A stretch of 64,000 nt of DNA, taken from contig NZ_AP022321.1 in NCBI RefSeq assembly GCF_013393365.1, positions 395,001 to 459,000 of the forward strand. The letters are read 5' to 3'. Source of the DNA: Veillonella nakazawae (GTDB lineage Bacteria > Bacillota > Negativicutes > Veillonellales > Veillonellaceae). Shown in pieces: positions 1 through 8,324 of this stretch. Positions within the stretch are counted from its first letter, which is position 1; each line of letters opens with the position of its first letter. A program made the position numbers and the translations under genes. The notes beneath the pieces are model-generated. The model saw only the letters and a program-made list of their open reading frames with translations, searched no databases and was not told where the DNA came from.

Positions 1-49
1 TCAGACCGAGAGAGACTAAAAAGCCTACTCGTAGACGACCTAGGTCTGA
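1..49. repeat. Inverted repeat at window edge
   Basis: TCAGACC (1-7) pairs perfectly with GGTCTGA (43-49), and the enclosed segment includes GAGAGAG. It lies 118 bases upstream of the uracil permease and could be part of its leader or the end of an unseen upstream unit. I do not recognise a PyrR-binding loop or any known riboswitch in it. A second, imperfect hairpin (AGCATCT / AGATGTGCT) lies at about 105-125. Confidence 0.4.
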
Positions 50-166
50 ACGTTGATATTTAACTTATGTAGTATAAGGTGAATATATTTAGTGTGGATT
101 TATATAGCATCTCTTAAGATGTGCTGTATAAATGCAACGTACTTGTATTGTGTGTGAGGAGAAAAA

Positions 167-1450
167 ATGAAGGATTATATTGATATCCAAGAACGCCCGT
201 CCTGGGGTCGAATGTTGCCACTTAGTTTTCAACATTTATTTGCTATGTTTGGTTCAACTGTATTGGTACCATATTTGTTAAAAGTAGATCCGGCAACAGC
301 TTTATTCATGAATGGTATCGGTACATTACTGTATTTGTTTGTTTGTAAAGGTAAAATCCCTGCATACCTCGGTTCTAGCTTTGCTTTCATTGCTCCTGTA
401 GCAGGCGTATTATCTGCAGGTCTTGGTTATGAGGCTGCAAAGGGGGCCTTCGTTGTATTTGGTCTATCCTTTGTGATTTTATCTATTCTCGTTCGTTATA
501 TTGGTACTCGTTGGATTGATAAGTTATTCCCTCCAGCAGCGATGGGAGCTATCGTAGCTATTATCGGTTTGGAATTAGCGCCAGTAGCAATGAGTATGTC
601 TGGCCTTATTGGCAATCAAGATTTAGGCATGAGCCACAGCCAAGCTATTTTTATCTCTATGTTTTCCTTAGTTGTTACCTTGCTTGGTACTGTTGTGTTC
701 CGTGGCTTCTTAGCTGTAATCCCTGTTTTGATTGGCGTTGTTTCCGGCTATATCTTGTCTGCCTTCATGGGAGTTGTTGATTTCTCTGCTGTAGAGGCTG
801 CTCCTTGGTTCTCTTTACCACAGTTCTATGGCATGCCTGTATTTGATATCAATGCCATTATTATGATTATGCCAGCACTCTTTGTAGTATTTGCTGAGCA
901 CGTAGGTCACTTAGTTGTAACGAGCAACATTGTATCAAAAGACTTGATGAAAGAACCAGGTCTACAACGTTCCTTGCTAGGTGATGGCCTTGCGAACATC
1001 CTTTCTGGTTTCTTTGGTGCCACACCAAATACGACATACGGTGAAAATATCGGTGTCCTCGCTATTACTCGTTGCTTTAGCGTATGGGTAATTGGTGGTG
1101 CTGCAGTTCTTGCGATGATTATCTCCTTTGTAGGTAAAGTAGCAGCTCTTATTCATGCTATTCCAGTTCCAGTTATGGGTGGTGTATCCATTCTCTTATT
1201 CGGTATCATTGCAGCATCAGGTTTGCGCATGCTTGTAGAACGCAAGGTAGATTATACAAACCCTGTTAACATGATCTTAACATCTGTTATCCTCGTTGTA
1301 GGCCTTAGCGGTGCAGAACTTGCTGTAGGTCCTGTTGTATTGAAAGGCATGGGGCTTGCTACTGTAGTAGGCATGGCAATGAGTATTATCTTATTGATCC
1401 TTCAAAAAACAGGCGTTGGTAATGACCAATTGAAAAAAACAGAAGTATAA
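167..1450 (+). CDS. uraA: Uracil permease (UraA/PyrP, NCS2 family)
   Basis: A 427-residue inner-membrane protein that imports uracil by proton symport for pyrimidine salvage. It matches E. coli UraA along its whole length: the N-terminal PLSFQHLFAMFGSTVLVPY stretch, NGIGTLLYLFVCKGKIPAYL, the conserved AEHVGHLVVT segment with the substrate-site Glu and His, and STPNTTYGENIGV-like ATPNTTYGENIGV. About 14 membrane segments and the usual family length. The ATG has a good ribosome binding site (GAGGAG, about 6 bases upstream). It stands alone, with a terminator after it. Regulation by uracil or PyrR is typical of the family but no such site is visible in the short upstream region available. Confidence 0.95.
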   Translation: MKDYIDIQERPSWGRMLPLSFQHLFAMFGSTVLVPYLLKVDPATALFMNGIGTLLYLFVCKGKIPAYLGSSFAFIAPVAGVLSAGLGYEAAKGAFVVFGLSFVILSILVRYIGTRWIDKLFPPAAMGAIVAIIGLELAPVAMSMSGLIGNQDLGMSHSQAIFISMFSLVVTLLGTVVFRGFLAVIPVLIGVVSGYILSAFMGVVDFSAVEAAPWFSLPQFYGMPVFDINAIIMIMPALFVVFAEHVGHLVVTSNIVSKDLMKEPGLQRSLLGDGLANILSGFFGATPNTTYGENIGVLAITRCFSVWVIGGAAVLAMIISFVGKVAALIHAIPVPVMGGVSILLFGIIAASGLRMLVERKVDYTNPVNMILTSVILVVGLSGAELAVGPVVLKGMGLATVVGMAMSIILLILQKTGVGNDQLKKTEV

Positions 1451-1491
1451 TTTAATTCAAGTCTATTAATGAAATAGTATCTTAAGATGAT

Positions 1492-1524
1492 AACTTCTAA
1501 TAGAGGACAACTTCTAATAGAGGA
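1492..1524. repeat. Tandem 16-bp direct repeat
   Basis: AACTTCTAATAGAGGA occurs twice (1492-1507 and 1509-1524), one base apart, between the uraA stop and its terminator. Small tandem duplication without a coding context. Confidence 0.7.
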
Positions 1525-1566
1525 TAACTACAACATTAAAACTTTGAACTAATATACTTTATAAAC

Positions 1567-1617
1567 AACGACTACTGAATCAGGTGTAATCTGTGAAAGT
1601 AGTCGTTTTCATTTTTC
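1567..1617 (+). terminator. Intrinsic terminator after uraA
   Basis: AACGACTACT (1567-1576) pairs with AGTAGTCGTT (1598-1607), followed by a T-rich tract. The loop is long (21 bases). Confidence 0.75.
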
Positions 1618-1689
1618 TTTATAATTTATTCTTTATATTGTATAATGAATATATAAGTTGCATAAAATTAATTATAGAGAGGAGGGCCT

Positions 1690-2154
1690 ATGGAGTTTTT
1701 AATTTGGATGGCTATAGGGATTGCCCTGATGGCGGTAGAACTCGTTGTTCCAGGCGGTATTTTGGGACTCATTGGTTATTGTGTTTTCCTATGGGGTGTT
1801 TTCGAAGCGCTTGGAGAAGGTACTATGGCGCTATATGCTGTACTAGGATTAACAGCCTTGTTAATTGTCCTTATCATCATGTTCTTTAATCACTTTGAAA
1901 AGACTTGGATAGGCAAATTGTTTACCTTAGGGCAACGATCTACGACAAAAGCTGGCTATGTATCTAATGATGTATTAGATGACTTAGTTGGTAAAGAAGG
2001 CGTAGCTCATACTACACTGCGCCCTGCAGGTATCGCAAAAATTGATGGTAATTTGGTGGATGTTGTGACCGAAGGGGACTTCATCGATGCCGGTTCACCT
2101 ATTGTGGTGCTTCGTGTTGTAGGCGGCCGCAATATTGTTAGAAAGCGCGATTAA
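1690..2154 (+). CDS. NfeD-like membrane protein (short form)
   Basis: A 154-residue NfeD family protein. Residues 1-65 form two or three hydrophobic helices containing ELVVPGGILGLIG, a hallmark of NfeD. Residues about 90-150 (GKEGVAHTTLRPAGIAKIDG and following) are the soluble OB-fold. The ClpP-like protease domain of long NfeD is absent, so this is the short membrane form. It is followed 36 bases later by floA, the standard partner: flotillin-like FloA and NfeD work together in membrane organisation. The ATG at 1690 follows GAGGAGGG. An upstream frame starting at 1593 is a shadow without a ribosome binding site. Confidence 0.9.
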   Translation: MEFLIWMAIGIALMAVELVVPGGILGLIGYCVFLWGVFEALGEGTMALYAVLGLTALLIVLIIMFFNHFEKTWIGKLFTLGQRSTTKAGYVSNDVLDDLVGKEGVAHTTLRPAGIAKIDGNLVDVVTEGDFIDAGSPIVVLRVVGGRNIVRKRD

Positions 2155-2190
2155 GCTTTCACCACATCGTCGTATATAATGGAGGTTATT

Positions 2191-3147
2191 ATGGATGTAG
2201 GTATTTTAGTTTTGATTCCCATTCTACTGATTGGGATTATGGTGTTCTTGTATGTTGTGCCATTAGGCCTTTGGGTATCTGCTCTTGCAGCGGGCGTTAA
2301 TGTTGGTATCTTTACACTCGTAGGTATGCGCTTGCGTCGTGTAAATCCATCCCAAATCGTAATGCCTTTGATTAAAGCTAATAAAGCAGGTCTTGATGTT
2401 AATGTAAATCAGCTTGAAGCGCATTACCTTGCAGGTGGTGACGTTGACCGCGTTGTAGATGCTTTAATCGCCGCTGAACGCGCATCTATTCCTTTGACAT
2501 TTGAACGTTCCGCAGCTATCGACCTTGCAGGTCGCGATGTATTGGAAGCGGTACAAATGTCCGTTAATCCTAAAGTGATTGAAACACCAATTATCTCTGC
2601 AGTAGCGAAAAACGGTATCGAACTCAAGGTTCGTGCTCGTGTAACTGTACGTGCTAATATTGACCGCCTCGTTGGTGGTGCTGGTGAAGCGACTATTATC
2701 GCCCGTGTTGGTGAAGGTATTGTAACAACTGTAGGTTCCTCTGAAGAGCACACAGATGTACTAGAAAATCCAGATCACATCTCTCGTACTGTATTGGGTA
2801 AAGGTCTTGATGCGGGTACTGCATTCGAAATCTTATCCATTGATATTGCTGACGTAGACGTAGGACGTAACATCGGTGCTCAATTGCAAACAGATCAAGC
2901 GGAAGCGGACAAGAAAATTGCTCAAGCTCGTGCAGAAGAACGCCGTGCAATGGCTGTTGCTACAGAACAAGAAATGCGTGCGAAAACACAAGACATGCAA
3001 GCTAAGGTTGTGGAAGCACAAGCTGAAGTTCCTAAAGCATTGGCAGAAGCTTTCAGAAACGGTAATCTTGGCGTTATGGATTACTACAATATGAACAATA
3101 TTATTGCAGACACTAAAATGCGTGAAAACTTAGCAGATAGTGAATAG
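2191..3147 (+). CDS. floA: Flotillin-like protein FloA
   Basis: A 318-residue membrane scaffold protein of the YqfA/FloA family, which organises functional membrane microdomains. An N-terminal hydrophobic hairpin (residues about 5-50) is followed by the SPFH-like region ([59 protein letters not shown]) and a charged coiled coil rich in Ala/Glu/Gln (residues about 230-290). It ends in a region ([15 protein letters not shown]) typical of FloA. I chose the ATG at 2191 because GGAGG (2181-2185) is correctly placed for it, whereas the ATG at 2179 overlaps that site. Operon with nfeD and the next gene (8 bases downstream). Confidence 0.95.
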   Translation: MDVGILVLIPILLIGIMVFLYVVPLGLWVSALAAGVNVGIFTLVGMRLRRVNPSQIVMPLIKANKAGLDVNVNQLEAHYLAGGDVDRVVDALIAAERASIPLTFERSAAIDLAGRDVLEAVQMSVNPKVIETPIISAVAKNGIELKVRARVTVRANIDRLVGGAGEATIIARVGEGIVTTVGSSEEHTDVLENPDHISRTVLGKGLDAGTAFEILSIDIADVDVGRNIGAQLQTDQAEADKKIAQARAEERRAMAVATEQEMRAKTQDMQAKVVEAQAEVPKALAEAFRNGNLGVMDYYNMNNIIADTKMRENLADSE

Positions 3148-3155
3148 GAGTAGCT

Positions 3156-3896
3156 ATGGACTCTATTTTGTCTTCCGTGCTATCCATCTTTTCGCATAAT
3201 CCTATTATTGTTTTAGGTATCATCGCGTACATTGCTTTTTCTATTATAAAAAGCAAGAATACTGAAGAGTCTGATGACTATGATAACTATGAAAGTTCGA
3301 GTTCTGGCCAGACTTGGGAGGATATGGAGCGTGAATATGGTATCTCCATAGAGAAAAAGCCTGTAGAACCTTCACCTGAGGATTTGTTGTATGATGATGA
3401 TTTTTATCGTGAAATCTTCAAAAATAGACCGATTGAAAATCAGCATCCTGAGGCCCCTTTACGAAAAAAGGGTGGAAGACTGTTTCAATATGATGATACG
3501 GAGACATCTGATAAACATGTTGAAGTGGATCCAAGTAATGATAAAACTCAAACAGTTTTAGCTTCCGAGGATCATTACGATGAAGCGTCTACAACGCAAC
3601 AAGGTACTCATGGTTCATCCAAGAAAACCTCAATTAAATCAACTAGCTTTAGTACTAATACAACTCGTTCGGCTCGAGAGTCTGTTACAGGTCCTTCTTT
3701 AAATGAGCGTTTAGCTGAGTTTAAACGAGATAAAGCATCTAAAGAGGGTCGTGTTCTTCTTGAGAATGTAAGTGTCACAACTGTCCCAGCTGTAACTTCA
3801 ACACGTAAACGAAAAGCTAATCATGCCTTAAAAGAGGGAATGAAGTGGTCTATTATTTTAGGAAAGCCCAAAGCTCTAGAGCGGAGATATCGCTAA
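3156..3896 (+). CDS. Membrane-anchored acidic protein of unknown function
   Basis: A 246-residue protein I do not recognise. One N-terminal membrane helix (residues about 8-30) is followed by a long hydrophilic region rich in Asp, Glu, Ser and Thr with low complexity (EESDDYDNYESSSS), so it is probably largely disordered. The C-terminus is basic (TRKRKANHALKEGMKWSIILGKPKALERRYR region), with a conserved-looking GMKWSIILGKPKALE segment. It starts 8 bases after floA with AGGAG in place, so it is the third gene of the nfeD-floA operon and may be an accessory factor of the flotillin system. That role is inferred from position only. Confidence 0.7.
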   Translation: MDSILSSVLSIFSHNPIIVLGIIAYIAFSIIKSKNTEESDDYDNYESSSSGQTWEDMEREYGISIEKKPVEPSPEDLLYDDDFYREIFKNRPIENQHPEAPLRKKGGRLFQYDDTETSDKHVEVDPSNDKTQTVLASEDHYDEASTTQQGTHGSSKKTSIKSTSFSTNTTRSARESVTGPSLNERLAEFKRDKASKEGRVLLENVSVTTVPAVTSTRKRKANHALKEGMKWSIILGKPKALERRYR

Positions 3897-4026
3897 TTAG
3901 AATGCTAACAATAAGCTCTACTAGAAGGTTGTTAGGCCATAGAATATGAATGGTTTATGCTCAGATATTGTGATAGTAACTAGAATTACACCTATCGTAT
4001 GTGGTGCATATAATTACATATGAAAA

Positions 4027-4072
4027 GAGGTTCCTATTGGTCACCTATGTGACTATTAGGAACCTTTTTTGT
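4027..4072 (+). terminator. Terminator after nfeD-floA operon
   Basis: AGGTTCCTA at 4028 pairs with TAGGAACCT ending at 4065, followed by TTTTTT. Inner bases GTCAC/GTGAC extend the stem. Confidence 0.85.
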
Positions 4073-4141
4073 ATTGTTTTTTCTTGATGGAGCTTTCACA
4101 ATAATAGAGAAGGGAGTTCGTCTATAAGGAAAGGTGATATT

Positions 4142-4873
4142 ATGTATCGTAATGTGCGCGTTATACCTAGACAGCTATTGGAACAACTATATGTAGAGAA
4201 ACAGTGGAGTGTTAGAGAGGTAGCAGAGTATTTTCAGTGTAGTGTAGACACTATTATGCGACGCATGAAGCAGTATGACATTGAGAGAAGACCTTTGAAA
4301 AAGGATATCAATATGGTTCATGTACAAGCTCTATACGAAACTGGTAAGTGGTCTCTACACTCGTTAGCAAAGCGTTATGATGTGTCTATAACGACAATGG
4401 CAAGCCGTATGAAGGAATATGGACTGGCTTGCCAGCGATCCACGAAGAATGTATCTATCGATCCAGTACGTATTTGTAGAGCTTATAAAAGTGGAAATAC
4501 TTCGGATTCTATTGCTCGCATGTACGGCATATCGCAATGGAAAGTACATCATGTGTTGAGGCATATGGGAATGTGTACAACACCGAAGGTACAAAATCAT
4601 CGAAAGGTAGAGGAGATGGCTTACTTATATATTCATCATCATATGAGTACCGATGACATAGGTTTAGCCTATGGTATACGAGGATCTACGGTGGCTATTT
4701 ATCTACGGGAACAAGGCATAGAAATTCGTACCAATACTTTACAGTTAGATGAAAATAACATAAAAAACCTACGAGCAAAAGGGTATGGTGTTGCTAAAAT
4801 AGCGCAGATAATGGGATGCTCTGCTTCTGCGGTGAGAAAGCGACTAGCTATGAAAAAATATATCTCTCCTTGA
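4142..4873 (+). CDS. Array of five helix-turn-helix units
   Basis: A 243-residue basic protein composed almost entirely of five tandem homeodomain-like helix-turn-helix units, at residues about 9-47, 57-94, 106-143, 156-193 and 202-238. Each has the same pattern: a first helix, a short turn, then a hydrophobic pattern of the type WSVREVAEYFQCSVDTIMRR, WSLHSLAKRYDVSITTMASR, TSDSIARMYGISQWKVHHVL, ending in a basic helix. No catalytic or ligand-binding domain is visible, so it is not a resolvase or a sigma factor. It is monocistronic between a terminator and the next gene; AAGGAAAGG lies upstream of the ATG. Target and role are unknown; sequence-specific binding to a long site is the simplest inference. 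Confidence 0.75.
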   Translation: MYRNVRVIPRQLLEQLYVEKQWSVREVAEYFQCSVDTIMRRMKQYDIERRPLKKDINMVHVQALYETGKWSLHSLAKRYDVSITTMASRMKEYGLACQRSTKNVSIDPVRICRAYKSGNTSDSIARMYGISQWKVHHVLRHMGMCTTPKVQNHRKVEEMAYLYIHHHMSTDDIGLAYGIRGSTVAIYLREQGIEIRTNTLQLDENNIKNLRAKGYGVAKIAQIMGCSASAVRKRLAMKKYISP

Positions 4874-4927
4874 TGTAGTGTAGTAGATACTATATACTTA
4901 AATTTATACAATGATGGGAGGAATATT

Positions 4928-5866
4928 ATGTTCGAAATTATCTCTGCTTTAATACCGTTTTTCTTACTTGGCATAGTTGCCGCTGGTTTATCCCGTGTAT
5001 CTGGGGTGGCCTTGTCAATGATTATAGTACCAACTCTATTGATTTGGGGTGCTAATGCCATTGATGTCATTGCTTTCATGTTACTCTTTGTAGTGTATAA
5101 CAACTTTACAATGGAGACACAAGACGTTCGTTTAGATTATAAAGATCTTGTATTATTCCCTAAATGGCGCTTGTGCATTCCCTTTATTTTGACTATTATT
5201 ACAGCCTACTTTGCACCGGCTGCGGGCATTGCAGTCTTTATGGCTTGCTTTGTATTAGAACTATTGGCTACCGTGTATAAACGGATTCCTGAAAATAAAC
5301 GTCCTCGTTTACATCGCGTTATCGTTACATCAGTTTTAAGTGCTGTTGTAACGGCTGTAGGTGCTTATGCAGGTCCAAAAATTCCTAGCGAATACTACTT
5401 CATCTGTGCTGGTTTAGCAATCTTAGTTATTACAGGCTTTGCATGGTATGTAGGGAACCATCGAGATGCTTTTAGAGGTGCGTGGGAAACAATTTGGGCT
5501 GACTTTAATCTATTCTTGGGTATGTTTGGTGTAGAAGCATCTTATTATCCAGCAGCGCTAACTCGTTCTATTCCAAATCCAATGGATCGTATGCTACCAA
5601 TGATTACTGTAGTAGGTGGTTATGCAGGTCTCATGGTGGTGTTTGGGTTGTATAATATTTTCTCCATACCATCCTTGATTACTGCTATTGGTGCGGCTAT
5701 CGGTATTCGTCTATTTGGTTTGTACGAGTTTCCACGACACGGCAGCTTCTCCTACTTGGCTATTGGCTTTGCTGTAGCTGCTGTTGTGTGCTTATACCTC
5801 GTATCTCCAACACCAGTAGGTTTTGATTATATCAATACATTGGTATCTCAACCTATCGTTCAATAA
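4928..5866 (+). CDS. TauE/SafE-like membrane protein
   Basis: A 312-residue integral membrane protein with about eight hydrophobic segments. The N-terminal pattern FFLLGIVAAGLSRVSGVALSM and the internal duplication of a glycine-rich helix pair resemble the TauE/SafE (sulfite exporter, DUF81) family, which moves organic and inorganic sulfur anions. The match is by general pattern and not by a diagnostic motif, so the substrate is unknown. Good ribosome binding site (GGGAGG). Encoded alone, 54 bases after the helix-turn-helix array gene, with no terminator visible between them, so the two may be co-transcribed. Confidence 0.6.
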   Translation: MFEIISALIPFFLLGIVAAGLSRVSGVALSMIIVPTLLIWGANAIDVIAFMLLFVVYNNFTMETQDVRLDYKDLVLFPKWRLCIPFILTIITAYFAPAAGIAVFMACFVLELLATVYKRIPENKRPRLHRVIVTSVLSAVVTAVGAYAGPKIPSEYYFICAGLAILVITGFAWYVGNHRDAFRGAWETIWADFNLFLGMFGVEASYYPAALTRSIPNPMDRMLPMITVVGGYAGLMVVFGLYNIFSIPSLITAIGAAIGIRLFGLYEFPRHGSFSYLAIGFAVAAVVCLYLVSPTPVGFDYINTLVSQPIVQ

Positions 5867-6013
5867 TGGTTGATCTTATAATCGTTGCTATATCTTTTTG
5901 TTAATATTGCTAATGCCTTACATAGTAGATAATTGAATTTGAATATGTGACATAGTTCATATATTGTGTTGAAAGTTGAGTCCATACTAGATTGTGAAAG
6001 GAGTTGATGCTCT

Positions 6014-6607
6014 GTGGCAGAAACAATTGAAACGAGACCATTTCCGCCATTCTTACCAAAGAATACGACGGTCATGATGATGGGAACATTCCCACCAACT
6101 TCCGAAAAGCGTTCTATGGAATTTCATTATCCTAACTTTCAAAATGATATGTGGCGCGTGTATGGCTTAGTATTCTTTGACGATAAGGAACACTTTAGAA
6201 AAGGTGAGGAAAAAGCCTTTGATGCGGATAAGATTAAAGCGTTCTTATCTGAAGCGGGGATTGCTTCTTGTCCTACTGTTTTGAAAGCTATACGCGAAAA
6301 GGGCAATGCATCGGATGCATTTCTTAAGGTCGTTGAACCTGTACCGCTTGCAGAGGTATTGGACCGAATTCCACACTGTAAACATATTGGTACCACAGGT
6401 GGTAAGGCCACAGAAATTTTGTTAAGCCTTTTGCCAGAAAAGGTTAAACTACCTAAAACAGGGGAGACAATTCCCTTTGTGTTTAACGGTCGTGAACTGA
6501 CGTTAACACGATTGCCATCTACATCTCGTGCATATCCATTAAGCCTTGCCAAAAAGGCTGAAGCCTATAAAAATTTCTTTAAGGCTTGTGGATTACAAAC
6601 GAAATAA
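6014..6607 (+). CDS. Uracil-DNA glycosylase family protein
   Basis: A 197-residue protein of the UDG superfamily fold. MMMGTFPPTSEKR near residue 22 occupies the place of motif 1, and YPNFQNDMWRVYG follows as in Mug-like proteins (P-N-x-F/M-W). LPSTSRAYPLSLAKK near residue 168 matches the C-terminal motif with the DNA-intercalating loop. It belongs to a UDG-like subgroup whose members are annotated only as uracil-DNA glycosylase family; activity on uracil or other damaged bases is inferred. It uses a GTG start at 6014 with AAAGGAG correctly placed. Encoded alone with its own terminator. Confidence 0.75.
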   Translation: MAETIETRPFPPFLPKNTTVMMMGTFPPTSEKRSMEFHYPNFQNDMWRVYGLVFFDDKEHFRKGEEKAFDADKIKAFLSEAGIASCPTVLKAIREKGNASDAFLKVVEPVPLAEVLDRIPHCKHIGTTGGKATEILLSLLPEKVKLPKTGETIPFVFNGRELTLTRLPSTSRAYPLSLAKKAEAYKNFFKACGLQTK

Positions 6608-6641
6608 TCTTGATAAGTAAACTAATTTAATATGTATAAAT

Positions 6642-6704
6642 AACACCTTTGTTGTTATATTGTATTTTTAATGATGCCATATAAACAGTCAAAGGTGTTT
6701 TTGT
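6642..6704 (+). terminator. Terminator after UDG-family gene
   Basis: AACACCTTTG (6642-6651) pairs with CAAAGGTGTT (6690-6699), then TTTTGTT. Long AT-rich loop. Confidence 0.7.
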
Positions 6705-6889
6705 TATCAAAAATTAATGTGAATTAGAAAAATGGATATAACTATATTATGATTGGCTATGTATATATTGTTATAAATAAAATTAATGATGCATATAACA
6801 TTTTAATTCTTGATTTTTAGAGTGAGAGGTTTATAATTAATCGTTGTTGCAAATGGTTGACAATAGTTTAAGAAAATGGAGTTGATATT

Positions 6890-8140
6890 ATGGATAAGGC
6901 TAAAGAGGCCTTATGGACAAGATCCTTTGTCCTTGATACTTTGATTAATTTCTTAGTATTTTTGATTTATTATTTATTAATCGTTATTATTGCGGTAGTA
7001 GCAAAGGATAATCTTCATGCCACAGCAAGTCAAGCTGGCTTGGCCGTTGGTATTTATATTATTGGTACTGTTGTTGCTCGTTTGTTAGCAGGACGGTTTA
7101 TTAGTATCTTAGGCTGTCGTAAGATGTTGTACTTAGGTTTGTTGATTTACTTAATTTCAACAGCCATGTACTTCTACACACCTAATTTATTGATGCTCGA
7201 CAGTGTTCGTTTCTTAAATGGTTTTGCTTACGGTATTACATCTACGGCTACAAGTACAATCGTAGCCGCTATTATTCCAATGTCACGTCGCGGTGAAGGG
7301 ATTAACTACTATGGTTTGTCTACATCTCTTGCCGCTGCAGTAGGTCCATTTTTAGGTATTTTGATGCTTCATAGCCTTGGCTATGACTTTATCATCGCCT
7401 TCTGTGTTGCTCTTATCATCCTTTGCGGTATCGGTTCCGTTATCATGAAATTTAATGAACCTAAGCTCGATATTGATTCTGAAGAACATAAAGGCATTAA
7501 AATTTCCGATTATATCGAACCACGTATGAATTCTATTAGTCTTGTTTCTATACTAGTAGGTTTTGCATACTCTGGTGTTATCGGTTTTATGGCCGCTTAT
7601 ACAAAAGATTTAAACCTTATCTTAGCAGGTACATTCTTCTTCGTTGTATATGCTGTAGTTATTACGATAACAAGACCATTACTTGGTATTGTATTTGATA
7701 TGAAAGGGGAAAACTTCGTTCTTTACCCTTGCTTCATATCTTTAGCACTTGGTATTTTCTTGTTGTCTATCGCTCACTCTACATGGCTTATACTCTTGTC
7801 TGCTGTGTTTGTTGGTCTTGGTTACGGTACATTTATGTCAAACGGTCAAGCAGTAACTGTTAAAATCGTTCCTGTTCACCGCATTGGTGTTGCCACATCT
7901 ACATACTTCATTGCCTTAGATATGGGCTTAGGTTTTGGTCCATACATTTTAGGTGCTATTAAAGAGGTGGTTGGTTATACAAGTATGTTCCATGTTACTG
8001 TTGTAGTAGCACTTCTTGCATTCGTTGCTTATTATTTCCTCTATGGCCGTTATGTAGGTACTGAAAAAGATCTTTCTTTGAAAGCTCGCGCTGAAGAAGA
8101 ACAAATCAGAAACCGTAAACGTAATGGAAAATTAGCATAA
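6890..8140 (+). CDS. MFS transporter
   Basis: A 416-residue Major Facilitator Superfamily protein with twelve predicted membrane helices and a basic C-terminal tail. The loop between helices 2 and 3 (GRFISILGCRKMLYLG) and the helix 4-5 region (RFLNGFAYGITSTATSTIVA, IPMSRRGEGINYYGLST) match the drug/small-molecule exporter type of MFS, as in YwoG-like proteins. The substrate cannot be read from sequence. GGAG lies 8 bases before the ATG. Encoded alone and convergent with pepT. Confidence 0.85.
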   Translation: MDKAKEALWTRSFVLDTLINFLVFLIYYLLIVIIAVVAKDNLHATASQAGLAVGIYIIGTVVARLLAGRFISILGCRKMLYLGLLIYLISTAMYFYTPNLLMLDSVRFLNGFAYGITSTATSTIVAAIIPMSRRGEGINYYGLSTSLAAAVGPFLGILMLHSLGYDFIIAFCVALIILCGIGSVIMKFNEPKLDIDSEEHKGIKISDYIEPRMNSISLVSILVGFAYSGVIGFMAAYTKDLNLILAGTFFFVVYAVVITITRPLLGIVFDMKGENFVLYPCFISLALGIFLLSIAHSTWLILLSAVFVGLGYGTFMSNGQAVTVKIVPVHRIGVATSTYFIALDMGLGFGPYILGAIKEVVGYTSMFHVTVVVALLAFVAYYFLYGRYVGTEKDLSLKARAEEEQIRNRKRNGKLA

Positions 8141-8174
8141 CATTAGCTATATTTCTTACAATCACATAACATAT

Positions 8175-8212
8175 AAAAAGGACTATACGAGATATCTCGT
8201 ATAGTCCTTTTT
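8175..8212. terminator. Bidirectional terminator between MFS gene and pepT
   Basis: AAAAGGACTATACGAGAT is followed directly by its own reverse complement, flanked by A-run and T-run, so it can stop transcription on both strands. A separate 12-bp inverted repeat (CTATACTACTAG, 8245-8256, with CTAGTAGTATAG, 8287-8298) lies nearer pepT and lacks a T-run. Confidence 0.85.
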
Positions 8213-8324
8213 ATTGTTAAGGTATCTTAGGATTCCATTGTATTCTATACTACTAGTTTAGTATTTAAATATCCTTCAAATGCCATCTAGTAGTATAGGT
8301 GCATGAGAAGTTACATCTATCCTA

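Noticed and set aside
1593..1889. 98-codon frame overlapping the NfeD gene
   Set aside because: No ribosome binding site, no family likeness, and the NfeD frame fully explains the sequence.
4142..4873. Transposase or resolvase for the helix-turn-helix array
   Set aside because: No DDE, serine or tyrosine recombinase catalytic domain; all five units are DNA-binding type and no inverted terminal repeats flank it.
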